Notes under the pieces: model-generated
What the model was told of the DNA's origin: nothing
The model's input: the letters and a program-made list of their open reading frames with translations, nothing else
Database searches by the model: none
Shown here: one piece after another, positions 24,819-33,309 of the stretch
Layout: the number at the start of each line of letters is the position of its first letter
How positions within the stretch are numbered: the first letter of the stretch is position 1
Made by a program: the position numbers and the translations under genes
DNA from: Desulfosporosinus shakirovi
GTDB lineage: Bacteria; Bacillota; Desulfitobacteriia; Desulfitobacteriales; Desulfitobacteriaceae
NCBI RefSeq assembly: GCF_020595055.1
Contig: NZ_JAJDOO010000033.1
Location: 1-53,984, forward strand
DNA length: 53,984 bases
Direction of reading: 5' to 3'

Positions 24819-26132
24819 TTATGTTTTACACGAAGAGTTCTGCCCTGATAAATCTTTAAATCCCTGATAAATTAGATCATAGAGGTCTTTCAGTTCATCT
24901 TCCTCTACACAAGAAAAGGCTACTCGAATATCCCCTTCACCAAGTGAGATGACTCCAACACCGTATTGTTCAAGCAGATGAATGCGCAAGGCTTCGGCAT
25001 TGACCCCTTTAAGTTTAAGACACATGAAATACCCTGAATTAAATGGATAGTAGTCCCAAGCGTCGTTAAAATTCCCTTGATCAAGTATCTGTTTAACTTT
25101 AAAAGCTCGTTTCTTTAATACTTCAAACTTTTCTTGTTTTTGAGCTTGAAATTCTGTCGAACGAATTGTATTTAAAACAAATGTTTGGGCTGGGTGAGAA
25201 GCACTGGAAATCGTTCCCCTCAGAATGCCTTGAGTCTTTTTTTCTAAGCCATCCAGTACAGCAGGAAATTCAGAACCAAAGGTGATAAAGCCTACTCGAA
25301 AGCCCCACATATAGTCTTCTTTCGTTGCTCCATCTATCTTAATGGCTAATACTCTGGGATGTATGTTAGCGACTCGGCCAAACAGTGATTCTTTGATGGT
25401 ATTTTCATAAAATAACCCAAAATAAGCATCATCGCTAATTACGACTAAGTTCATTCCTTGTTCAGCGACTTCTTTTAAGGCTTCAACAATGTCCCTTGCT
25501 TCTTGTTCCGTGGGGGTATACCCTGTCGGATTATTTGGGAAATTAAGCAGTAAAATAGCTTTTCCATGGTCTTTTTTAGAAAGTAGGGCTTCTTTCATGC
25601 CTTTAGTATTGAAGGTCCCTTCCTCCGTATAGAAAGGAAAAGAGATGTTTTTTGCTCCTCTGCGGACCCCAAAGATGAAGGTATAATTCCCCCATAATTT
25701 ATCCGGTAAAACAAGAGGGTCGTTCTCGTCAATAAATAAGTCCGCGATAATGCTTAAACCATGGGTTAATGCATTAGTAACGATGGGATAACTAAAGGAT
25801 TTAGTGGTTAAAGAAGGGTTTTCTATTATCATTTTTTCTCGCCAGAGCTTTCTAAGCTCGGGTTTTCCTGCAGGAGGGGCATATGGATAAAGGTCCTTAG
25901 GATCGTAATCAGCTAGAGTTTCTTGGATTAATGGTAAGAACATCGGGCGGTCTTTCTCAGTTGCAATCCCTATCGTGGCGTTAAAACGGTAGGCTTTCTG
26001 CTTAGCTTCAGCAGTTTGAGTTAAGATCCCCTTGGGATAGTACAGCTCTTTTCCGAGAGTTGATAATAATTCATAAACATAGGGATTTTCCTGTTGTATT
26101 TTGTTATTTAAGTCTTGGGCAATCTCATTCAT
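24819..26132 (-). CDS. PLP-dependent aminotransferase, class I/II
   Basis: A fold-type I aminotransferase of 437 residues. It has the family glycine-rich N-terminal part (Y-P-Y-A-P-P-A-G-K-P-E-L-R), the cofactor-site N-F-P-N-N-P-T-G-Y, D-D-A-Y-F-G-L, a probable PLP lysine in D-G-A-T-K-E-D, and the G-F-R-V-G motif. It is somewhat longer than aspartate-type enzymes. The substrate is not clear; aromatic or branched-chain amino acids are possible. No operon partners are visible, and the divergent neighbour is a Nudix gene 240 bp away. The 240-bp gap holds both promoters but no recognisable operator. Confidence 0.8.
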   Translation of the reverse strand: MNEIAQDLNNKIQQENPYVYELLSTLGKELYYPKGILTQTAEAKQKAYRFNATIGIATEKDRPMFLPLIQETLADYDPKDLYPYAPPAGKPELRKLWREKMIIENPSLTTKSFSYPIVTNALTHGLSIIADLFIDENDPLVLPDKLWGNYTFIFGVRRGAKNISFPFYTEEGTFNTKGMKEALLSKKDHGKAILLLNFPNNPTGYTPTEQEARDIVEALKEVAEQGMNLVVISDDAYFGLFYENTIKESLFGRVANIHPRVLAIKIDGATKEDYMWGFRVGFITFGSEFPAVLDGLEKKTQGILRGTISSASHPAQTFVLNTIRSTEFQAQKQEKFEVLKKRAFKVKQILDQGNFNDAWDYYPFNSGYFMCLKLKGVNAEALRIHLLEQYGVGVISLGEGDIRVAFSCVEEDELKDLYDLIYQGFKDLSGQNSSCKT

Positions 26133-26374
26133 AATATTACTCCCTTGCTTAATCTTGGTGCCATTTTTGATAAGTATTGCGAAGCAATTAAATTGTACAC
26201 TAAAATAGTTTTTTCCTCCACTATTTATAATATAAGATAGAAGGAATTTTTTGAATTTGTACAGAATTGTTACACGTACAGTATAGCCTGAAACTTATGT
26301 GGTAGCTTGTTTGAAGGGCGTGCTGAGATTTTGGGTATTAGGAAGATTTAGGAGAGGATAAGTGGAGCTAAGAT

Positions 26375-27037
26375 ATGAATAAATCTATGCTAGAAGATTT
26401 AAAAGCCAAGATGCCTGCAGTGCCTGGAATAAATGGCAAAGAAGAGTATTTTAATTCAGCTGTTTTAGCGTTACTAATGCTGATCGATGAAGAATATCAT
26501 TTTATCTTTCAAAAAAGATCTGCCGCCATAAGACAAGCTGGACAGATTTGCTTTCCGGGCGGTAAGTTTGATCCTAATAAAGATATTGACTTTAAAGAGA
26601 CCGCTATAAGAGAAACTGCAGAAGAATTAGGCATTGCCTCTGATAAGATAAGTATCATTGGTACGCTTGATACCATCTTTTCAGTGATGGGCACCACTGT
26701 AGACGCATTTCTGGGCGTCATAGATATTAGCAGTCTGGAAGACCTAAACATTAATCCGCATGAAGTCGAGAGAGTTTTCTCCATTCCAGTCTCTTACTTT
26801 GAAAGAACTCAACCCGAGATATATCAGGTAAGTATTACTGCCAATCCTTCATACATCAACAAGGCAGGGGAAGAAGTTATTCTCTTGCCTGCGAAAGAAC
26901 TAGGGTTAGAGGAGGAGTATACCAAGCCATGGGGAAACATTATGAATAATATTTATGTCTATAGGGTTGAAGGAGTGACTATATGGGGGATAACGGCAAG
27001 ATTAATTAGAGATGTTATAGGGAAAATCAAGGCGTAG
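26375..27037 (+). CDS. CoA pyrophosphatase, Nudix family (NudL/YeaB type)
   Basis: A 220-residue Nudix hydrolase that splits coenzyme A and derivatives to phosphopantetheine and 3',5'-ADP in the cytoplasm. The subfamily motif F-Q-K-R-S-A-A-I-R-Q-A-G-Q-I-C-F-P-G-G-K leads into the Nudix box with E-T-A-I-R-E-T-A-E-E-L-G-I, whose R-E..E-E residues bind magnesium. The R-S-x-x-I-R...G-Q-I-x-F-P-G-G arrangement is specific to CoA-type Nudix enzymes. The ribosome site is weak (GGAGCTAAG). Nothing nearby suggests a pathway, and the T-box leader follows downstream. Confidence 0.85.
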   Translation: MNKSMLEDLKAKMPAVPGINGKEEYFNSAVLALLMLIDEEYHFIFQKRSAAIRQAGQICFPGGKFDPNKDIDFKETAIRETAEELGIASDKISIIGTLDTIFSVMGTTVDAFLGVIDISSLEDLNINPHEVERVFSIPVSYFERTQPEIYQVSITANPSYINKAGEEVILLPAKELGLEEEYTKPWGNIMNNIYVYRVEGVTIWGITARLIRDVIGKIKA

Positions 27038-27107
27038 CGGAGCGAGTGGATCTATTTAGCCAGAAAGACATTCCGCTTGCCTGCAGGATTGAGCAAGAAA
27101 GTTACTC

Positions 27108-27408
27108 TTGAAATCCACTTGATGGAGTGCTATTATTATATAAACTGTTGAAGGGGAAGTAAAACCGCATGACCAACCTCATAGAGAGTCGAGCAGGGTG
27201 GAAGCTCGGCAGGTAACGGAGCGTGTAAATGGGCCCCTGAGGGTGGAGCGAAAAAGCTTAGGCTTTAGTAGTTGCCAACGCAAAGCCAGCGTTATAGGGC
27301 TAAGGGTGTGTTGGCACTCTGCATGAGAGGATGCATTTTATGCATCAACTAAGGTGGTACCGCAGATTAACGTCTGTCCTTATTTTAGGATAGGCGTTTT
27401 GTTTTTTT
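27108..27408 (+). ncRNA. T-box leader (likely tRNA-Trp) upstream of trpXYZ, with its promoter
   Basis: Promoter TTGAAA (27108-27113), 17 bp, TATTAT (27131-27136). The leader begins about 27143. Stem I has A-G-G-G-G-A-A-G-T-A on its 5' side and A-A-A-T-G-G-G-C-C-C-C-T-G-A-G on its 3' side. The specifier reads TGG at 27230-27232 when aligned to the conserved GAG. An ATG register cannot be fully excluded. The T-box core AAGGTGGTACCGC is at 27351-27363. The terminator stem pairs 27369-27380 with 27387-27398, followed by TTGTTTTTTT. Uncharged tRNA-Trp should antiterminate. The UGGU bulge would face tRNA-Trp discriminator G73 as a wobble, which is unusual. Confidence 0.9.
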
Positions 27409-27506
27409 GTGTCCCACACTTCGTACCATTCAGAACCGCGAACTGAATGAGACGTGCAGAGAAGGAAACCCTCAAATTTTTTAATTAGAATGGGGAGGTA
27501 TCTTCT

Positions 27507-28511
27507 ATGAAAAAGCAATTTGTGGCAGTAATCTCAGCGTTTATGACCTTGACCCTGGTTTTTTCCTTAACGGCTTGTGCGCCCAGTAAAACAGAAAACA
27601 CAGGCAACACCGATGCAAAAAAGAAAATCGGTATCGTGCAAATTGTTGAACATCCTTCACTAAACACCATTAGAGAGTCTTTGATAGCGGAGTTACAGGC
27701 CCAAGGCTATAAAAATGGCGAAACTATTACGATTGATTATCAGAATGCCCAAGGAGACCAAACCAACTTAAAAACCATAGCTCAAAAATTTGTAAGTAAT
27801 AAATATGACCTTATCGTTGCTATTGCAACTCCTTCAGCTCAGGCAGTCGTCAGTGAGACTAAGGATATTCCCATTCTTTTCTCAGCATGTACTGATCCCC
27901 TGGGATCTGGATTGGTTACTGATATGGAAAAACCGGGCGGTAACGTTACAGGTACATCGGATGCAGTATCAGCAGAAAAAATTATGGAGCTTGGCAAGCG
28001 CATTACTCCTGATATCAAAACAATTGGGGCATTATATAATTCAAGTGAGACAAATTCTGTATCCGTGATCAATGAACTTAAAGAGTATGCTCAGAAAAAC
28101 AATATGACGGTGGTTGATGCCACTGTAACTAATTCCTCTGAAGTACAGCAGGCAGTTACTTCTCTTGTAGATAAGGTCGATGCTCTTTTCTCGCCCATTG
28201 ATAACACAGTCGCCTCCGCTATGCCTCTGGTGACTCAAATAGCGAATAGAGCGAAAAAACCTATCTACGTTGGAGCTGATTCCATGGTTAAAGATGGAGG
28301 GCTTGCAACTTACGGAATTAATTATCAAGTATTAGGTAAAGAGACTGGAATTATGGCTGTGGAAATCTTGAAGGGTAAAAAGGCTGGAGATATTCCAGTC
28401 AAAACCATGAAGGATATGGATATTTATCTCAATAAGACAACTGCAAAAGCAATCGGAATTAATCTGTCAGATGATGTGTTGAAAGAAGCGGCTCAGGTAT
28501 TCGAAAATTAA
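27507..28511 (+). CDS. trpX: ABC transporter substrate-binding lipoprotein, TrpX-like
   Basis: The 334-residue precursor has a lipoprotein signal with lipobox L-T-A-C (Cys24). The body belongs to the ABC substrate-binding family with I-G-I-V-Q-I-V-E-H-P-S-L, the D-Y-Q-N-A-Q-G-D loop, P-G-G-N-V-T-G-T-S and A-L-Y-N-S-S-E. Such proteins carry tryptophan (TrpX) or related compounds to the TrpYZ permease/ATPase. GGGAGG precedes the ATG. It is the first gene after the T-box leader, and a close paralog lies at 44183. The UGG-type T-box supports tryptophan, but no binding-site residue identifies the ligand. Confidence 0.88.
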   Translation: MKKQFVAVISAFMTLTLVFSLTACAPSKTENTGNTDAKKKIGIVQIVEHPSLNTIRESLIAELQAQGYKNGETITIDYQNAQGDQTNLKTIAQKFVSNKYDLIVAIATPSAQAVVSETKDIPILFSACTDPLGSGLVTDMEKPGGNVTGTSDAVSAEKIMELGKRITPDIKTIGALYNSSETNSVSVINELKEYAQKNNMTVVDATVTNSSEVQQAVTSLVDKVDALFSPIDNTVASAMPLVTQIANRAKKPIYVGADSMVKDGGLATYGINYQVLGKETGIMAVEILKGKKAGDIPVKTMKDMDIYLNKTTAKAIGINLSDDVLKEAAQVFEN

Positions 28512-28523
28512 GAAACAAGGGGT

Positions 28524-29399
28524 TTGAATATGAGTGTCTTGGTGTTACTGGGTTCCATTGAATTGGGAATCATTTATGCAATTATGGCTTTAGGGGTTTT
28601 TGTATCTTTTAGAACCCTTAATATGCCTGACCTAAGTGTGGACGGCAGTTTTGTGCTTGGTGCGGCGGTTTCTGCCGTCATGAGTCTTAACGGACATCCG
28701 TTTCTCGGCTTGGGGATCGCATTTATAGCGGGATGTGGAGCAGGGTCTATCACTGCCTTGTTGCATACCAAACTAAAGATTCAACCGCTTTTAGCTGGAA
28801 TCCTAACCATGCTGGCTTTATATTCTTTGAACCTAAAGGTTATGAGTGGGCGGGCCAATATCCCCCTGATTAATAAAGCAACTGTTTTTAAACCTTTTGA
28901 AGGAATAATTCTGGGCGGGTATGATTATAGTAAGTTGTTATTTTCCCTAGCGGTGTTGACTCTGTTACTCCTTTTACTGCTCCTCTTTTTGAAGACAAGA
29001 CTGGGGTTCGTTTTAAGAGCGACAGGGGACAATGATCAAATGGTAAGAGCCCTGGGAGTTAATACGGATTTAGTGATTCTAGTGGGATTAGCTCTTTCCA
29101 ATGGTTTAGTTGCCGTGGCTGGTGCGCTGATTGCCCAGTCTCAATCCTTCGTAGATGTTGGGATGGGGATTGGCATGGTGGTTATCGGACTGGCCTCAGT
29201 GATTATCGGGGAAGTAGTTTTTGGGGTAAGCTCTCTCCTGAGAAGGCTGATTGCGGTCATTCTGGGATCGATTCTCTATCGCTTGATTATTGCCTTTGCA
29301 CTTGATATAGGGATGCCGCCTACTGACTTAAAACTTGTCTCAGCGGTGATTGTGGCCCTAGCGATGTCGATGCCTATTCTTAAGAAGCGTTTTCTGTAG
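28524..29399 (+). CDS. trpY: ABC transporter permease, TrpY-like
   Basis: A 291-residue membrane protein with about eight hydrophobic segments, of the LivH/RbsC-like permease superfamily. It begins with V-L-L-G-S-I-E-L-G-I-I-Y-A-I-M-A-L and carries the coupling segment around R-A-T-G-D-N-D-Q-M-V-R-A-L-G-V. It begins 13 bp after trpX and would be the membrane channel of the tryptophan importer. The partner ATPase is encoded next. No soluble domain is present. Confidence 0.85.
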   Translation: MNMSVLVLLGSIELGIIYAIMALGVFVSFRTLNMPDLSVDGSFVLGAAVSAVMSLNGHPFLGLGIAFIAGCGAGSITALLHTKLKIQPLLAGILTMLALYSLNLKVMSGRANIPLINKATVFKPFEGIILGGYDYSKLLFSLAVLTLLLLLLLLFLKTRLGFVLRATGDNDQMVRALGVNTDLVILVGLALSNGLVAVAGALIAQSQSFVDVGMGIGMVVIGLASVIIGEVVFGVSSLLRRLIAVILGSILYRLIIAFALDIGMPPTDLKLVSAVIVALAMSMPILKKRFL

Positions 29400-29425
29400 A
29401 AAAAGGAAATTATCGTATACACCTC

Positions 29426-30241
29426 ATGAAAGGAGCAAATAACCTGATGCTTAGAGTTGAGTCGTTAAGTAAAACGTTCGGAAAAGGGAGCACCAATGAA
29501 AAACTCGCTCTTAATGAGATTAACCTGTCGCTTCAGGAAGGCGAATTTGTAACGATCATTGGTGGCAATGGCGCTGGAAAATCGACGCTTCTGAATTGTA
29601 TCTCAGGAGTATATGAAATTGATGAAGGCAGGATCATTCTTGACTCGAAGGATGTCACCTCTGATCCAGAGTATAAACGCTCTAGACATATTGGAAGGGT
29701 TTTTCAGGATCCACTGAAGGGAACGGCCCATGATATGACCATTGAGGAAAATTTGGCTATCGCCTTTGCTAAGGGAAAACCTGTAGGTTTACAATCTGGA
29801 GTGACAAAAAAGGATACTACTCTTTTCAAGGAACGACTTGAACTGTTAGACCTCGGTCTGGAAAATAGAATCAGGCAGAAGGTGGGCCTTCTTTCTGGAG
29901 GACAGCGTCAAGCCCTTACGCTTCTGATGGCCACAATTATAAAACCTCGGCTCTTACTTCTCGATGAACACACCGCGGCGCTTGACCCTACTATAGCCCG
30001 CAAGGTATTGAGTTTAACTCGTAAACTTGTTTCTGAGGAAAAACTGTGTACTTTAATGATCACCCATAATATGAAGGCTTCCTTAGAATACGGGACAAGA
30101 ACGATTATGATGCATGGGGGAAAGATCATGATGGATCTTCAGGGCGAAGAAAGAGAAGACATGACCGTGGATCGACTGATTGAGCAGTTTGAGAAAAGAA
30201 GCGGAGCTGAGTTGGATAATGATAGAATGTTATTAAGCTAA
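29426..30241 (+). CDS. trpZ: ABC transporter ATP-binding protein, TrpZ-like
   Basis: The 271-residue ATPase of the importer. Walker A G-G-N-G-A-G-K-S-T, signature L-S-G-G-Q-R-Q-A-L, Walker B L-L-L-L-D-E-H-T-A-A-L-D-P and the H-loop I-T-H-N-M are all intact. The residue after D-E is His rather than the usual Pro or Ala. ATG 29426 has little ribosome site; ATG 29447, with GAAAGGAGC upstream, is a good alternative start. Completes the trpXYZ set; a terminator follows at 30276. Confidence 0.87.
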   Translation: MKGANNLMLRVESLSKTFGKGSTNEKLALNEINLSLQEGEFVTIIGGNGAGKSTLLNCISGVYEIDEGRIILDSKDVTSDPEYKRSRHIGRVFQDPLKGTAHDMTIEENLAIAFAKGKPVGLQSGVTKKDTTLFKERLELLDLGLENRIRQKVGLLSGGQRQALTLLMATIIKPRLLLLDEHTAALDPTIARKVLSLTRKLVSEEKLCTLMITHNMKASLEYGTRTIMMHGGKIMMDLQGEEREDMTVDRLIEQFEKRSGAELDNDRMLLS

Positions 30242-30275
30242 GTTTCGAGTATGTTTGATAATAATATGATAGATC

Positions 30276-30309
30276 AAAGCCGCTAACAGATTGAAGTTAG
30301 CGGCTTTTT
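30276..30309 (+). terminator. Terminator of the trpXYZ operon
   Basis: Perfect 12-pair stem AAAGCCGCTAAC (30276-30287) with GTTAGCGGCTTT (30296-30307), then TT. Confidence 0.85.
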
Positions 30310-30463
30310 AACGGGGGAATATTTGAATATTTCTTGTTATAACATATAATAGAAGATAATTAAATAAAATCCAAATACCATCATCCGTAATTCTATTCCG
30401 GCTGATCTGGGACAGAAACTTGATGAAACAAAGGAGTGTCATAAGGGGAAGGGGGGATCTATT

Positions 30464-31135
30464 TTGAAGAAGCGTCTAAAACAGATAGTAGTTTCATTGA
30501 TTGTAATAATTGTTCTTGGATGTTCAACTGTCTTAATTATCAACAATAGTGTAGAATCAGTCGGGGAAAGCTATATATTAAGTACCAACGACGTTCCTAA
30601 AGCAGATGCTATTCTAGTTTTAGGTGCGTATGTTTTTCCAAGCGGAACTGTGTCTACTATGCTTAATGATCGTTTAACTGCAGGTTATGAACTATATGAG
30701 CTGGGGAAAGCGCCCAAACTATTAGTGAGTGGAGATCACGGACAAAAGGATTATGATGAAGTTAATTCGATGAAGGGCTTTTTGAAAGATAAAGGTGTGC
30801 CAAGTTCGGACATATTTATGGATCATGCTGGCTTTAGCACTTATGAGAGTATATACCGAGCCAGAGATATTTTTAAAGTTCAAAAGGTTATTATTGTTAC
30901 TCAGGGATATCATCTTAAGCGAGCAGTTTTTGTGGCGAGGGAGCTAGGCTTAGAAGCCTATGGAGTTGCTTCCGACAAACGTGATTATGGACAGGCCATG
31001 CATATATATAACCTGAGAGAAATAGCGGCTAGGAATAAAGACTTTTTGTGGGCTAAGATCATAAAACCAGAGCCGAAATTTTTAGGGGATTCAATCCCTG
31101 TTTTCGGTGATGGCAAAGCGACGGATGATAAGTAG
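30464..31135 (+). CDS. SanA/YdcF-family DUF218 membrane-anchored protein
   Basis: A 223-residue protein with one N-terminal membrane helix (about 5-27) and an extracellular DUF218 domain (ElyC/SanA/YdcF). The marks are D-A-I-L-V-L-G-A-Y, the D-R-L-x-x-G-Y-E-L-Y segment, S-G-D-H-G, S-T-Y-E-S-I-Y-R-A and I-V-T-Q-G-Y-H-L-K-R-A. SanA relatives affect envelope permeability and vancomycin sensitivity in Gram-negatives; a role in a Gram-positive envelope is inferred. TTG 30464 has GGGGGGAT upstream. Ends with a terminator at 31178. Nothing recognisable lies in the remainder of the 31136-31441 gap. Confidence 0.82.
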   Translation: MKKRLKQIVVSLIVIIVLGCSTVLIINNSVESVGESYILSTNDVPKADAILVLGAYVFPSGTVSTMLNDRLTAGYELYELGKAPKLLVSGDHGQKDYDEVNSMKGFLKDKGVPSSDIFMDHAGFSTYESIYRARDIFKVQKVIIVTQGYHLKRAVFVARELGLEAYGVASDKRDYGQAMHIYNLREIAARNKDFLWAKIIKPEPKFLGDSIPVFGDGKATDDK

Positions 31136-31177
31136 TTTAATTTTGTTTTAACTTGGACCGAACGATTTCTAAAGAAG

Positions 31178-31208
31178 CTAGGGGTTTAAATTACAGCCTC
31201 TAGTTTTT
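31178..31208 (+). terminator. Terminator after the SanA-like gene
   Basis: Stem CTAGGGG (31178-31184) with CCTCTAG (31197-31203), one G-U pair, then TTTTT. Confidence 0.7.
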
Positions 31209-31441
31209 CATTTGATCTGCTTAGTGATAAGGCATTTGTTTACTGCAAAGGTGTATAGAAGCATCTGATAAACATGAAATAGGATTATCCTTAATAATTG
31301 AAATTTTGTTAGAGAAATAGAGGATTATAATAAAATTTGGCGAACTTGAATTATCAGAATATGAATGGTAATTCATATATGGTTAGATGATTTTTTTTGT
31401 GCTTCATGCTTACGGTCTCAAGAAAGGTGGAAAAGAAAAAT

Positions 31442-32227
31442 ATGGATTGGAAAACTGTTAAACTGGAAATCATGGACACTGGAGTAGCGGTACTTACATT
31501 GAATCGACCAGACACAATGAATTCAGTCAATGACCAACTTTGTTCAGATGTTCAGGCTGCTTGTAAGGAGGCATCTGAAAATGAATCGGTAAAGATCATC
31601 GTTATTACTGGAGCGGGCAAGGGGTGGTCTAGCGGGGGAGATATTTCTATGCTGGCTAAAATAAAAGACCCTATCAGCGCTAAGGAGACCTATGATGCGT
31701 CAGGCGCACTTGTAACAGCGATCTATGAAATGAAAAAACCGGTCATAGCGGCACTTAATGGAGTGGTAGCAGGTGCTTCCGTGGCCGCATGCATGGCTTG
31801 CGACTTGATTATTGCTTCTAAAAAAGCGCGTATTGGTTTTACCTTTATGCAATTGGCATTTTGTCCGGATAGCGGTGCATCGCATTTTCTAATTCAGAAA
31901 GTGGGCTATCATAAAGCTCTGGAATTACTGTGGTTCGGGAAAATCATTAATGCCGAGGAAGCAGAAAAGTTGGGATTAATAAATAAGGTGGTCCCCCATG
32001 ACGAATGCTTACCAGAGGCTATAAGGTGGGCAGAAAAGTTAGCTTTGCAACCATTAATGGCAGTAGGCCTGGACAAGAAACTATTGCGCGAGGCCTTCAG
32101 AAATGATTATTATCAACAGACTGAGTTGGAAGCAATGTATCAAGTTCTGACTTGGTCTTCCGAGGATTTTAAAGAAGGGTGTGCGGCATTTGCCGAGAAA
32201 CGAAAACCCGTGTTTAAGAATATATAA
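31442..32227 (+). CDS. Enoyl-CoA hydratase/isomerase family protein (PaaG-like)
   Basis: A crotonase-fold protein of 261 residues. The oxyanion-hole segments are G-K-G-W-S-S-G-G-D-I and A-L-N-G-V-V-A-G-A-S. The usual Glu144 position (crotonase numbering) is replaced, while Asp143 lies at the Glu164 site in C-P-D-S-G. This suggests an isomerase of the PaaG type rather than a classic hydratase. ATG 31442 has AAAGGTGG upstream, and the GTG-started extension of 15 residues is unlikely. No acyl-CoA dehydrogenase or thiolase is adjacent, so pathway and substrate remain open. Confidence 0.85.
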   Translation: MDWKTVKLEIMDTGVAVLTLNRPDTMNSVNDQLCSDVQAACKEASENESVKIIVITGAGKGWSSGGDISMLAKIKDPISAKETYDASGALVTAIYEMKKPVIAALNGVVAGASVAACMACDLIIASKKARIGFTFMQLAFCPDSGASHFLIQKVGYHKALELLWFGKIINAEEAEKLGLINKVVPHDECLPEAIRWAEKLALQPLMAVGLDKKLLREAFRNDYYQQTELEAMYQVLTWSSEDFKEGCAAFAEKRKPVFKNI

Positions 32228-32300
32228 CATAGCAAAACTTGAAAACACAGATTAATTTATGGACTTATTTATGAACTAATCTCTATATAGTGTAAGGGAT

Positions 32301-32347
32301 CCGAAAAACACAGTTACCATTAATTATGGGTAGCTGCAGTTTTTCGG
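32301..32347 (+). terminator. Long hairpin, possible terminator of the crotonase gene
   Basis: Outer stem CCGAAAAAC (32301-32309) with GTTTTTCGG (32339-32347), inner stem CAGTTACC with GGTA-G-CTG, and no clear U-tract after it. It is the only obvious structure in the 32228-32506 gap. Confidence 0.5.
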
Positions 32348-32506
32348 GGCCTAAATTATTTAATGCATACTAAGTAGAAAGGGCTATGGAATCCAATTGA
32401 TGTTTTAAGTTGTGTAAATAGAGGGAAGAGTATCGGGATTTACTTTAGAGGAAGTTAAGGGTATATTTAGGTTCGAGCGTATGTCATAGGATATTAAGGA
32501 GGAAAC

Positions 32507-33145
32507 ATGAAAGTAACTGATTTAACTCATATGATTTATTCGAGTATGCCTGTTTTTCCGGGAACTGAAGGACCACTCTTTCAGAAAGCAAACACAATAG
32601 AAAAGGATGGTTTTCAAGAGGTAAAAATCACAATGTACTCCCATACAGGTACACATATAGACGCACCAGCACATATGCTGGAGAATGGATTATATTTAGA
32701 TGATTTCGAAATTGATAGGTTCATTGGAAAGGGTGTTGTTCTTGACTTTTCGGATTCCAAAGAAGGATCATTAGGACTTGAAAGTTTAAGATCTTATGAT
32801 GAAAAAATAAAGAATGCAGAATTTATTATATTAAAAACAGGATGGAGTAAGTATTGGGGCGATGAAAAATATTATGCAGATTTTCCTGCTTTAAGTGAAG
32901 AAGCCGCCAAATGGTTAGCTCGATTTAAGCTAAAAGGAATTGGTATAGATGCAATTTCAATTGATAACATGAATACAGAGACATTTCCAGTTCACAAGAT
33001 ATTCTTGTCAGAAAATATCCTAATTATTGAAAACCTTACAAACTTAGAATCAATTATGGAAGAAACCTTTATTTTAAGTATCATGCCGCTTAAAAACAAA
33101 GCTTCGGATGGTTCACCAGTTAGAGCATTTTGTATCGAAAATTAA
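32507..33145 (+). CDS. Cyclase family metal-dependent hydrolase (kynurenine formamidase-like)
   Basis: A 212-residue member of the cyclase family (PF04199 type), related to kynurenine formamidase (KynB). The metal motif H46-T-G-T-H50-I-D52-A-P-A-H56 is intact. Members hydrolyse formamides or isatin-like cyclic amides, or act in polyketide cyclisation. Kynurenine formamidase is possible, but no other tryptophan catabolism gene is present; the physiological substrate is unknown. AAGGAGG is a strong ribosome site 6 nt before the ATG. It stands alone between gaps. Confidence 0.8.
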   Translation: MKVTDLTHMIYSSMPVFPGTEGPLFQKANTIEKDGFQEVKITMYSHTGTHIDAPAHMLENGLYLDDFEIDRFIGKGVVLDFSDSKEGSLGLESLRSYDEKIKNAEFIILKTGWSKYWGDEKYYADFPALSEEAAKWLARFKLKGIGIDAISIDNMNTETFPVHKIFLSENILIIENLTNLESIMEETFILSIMPLKNKASDGSPVRAFCIEN

Positions 33146-33309
33146 GTTTAGGCTATTTGGGATAATTCATGATTAACATAATATAACTTAGATGTTCATA
33201 GGAGGATGTAAACCTTTATTTTACAAGTGCATAGTAGAGATAAATGTTCACCTTCTTGGAGATTTTATATTTTAGATCTAACTGTAAAATCAAAGGGAGG
33301 TGATATTTT

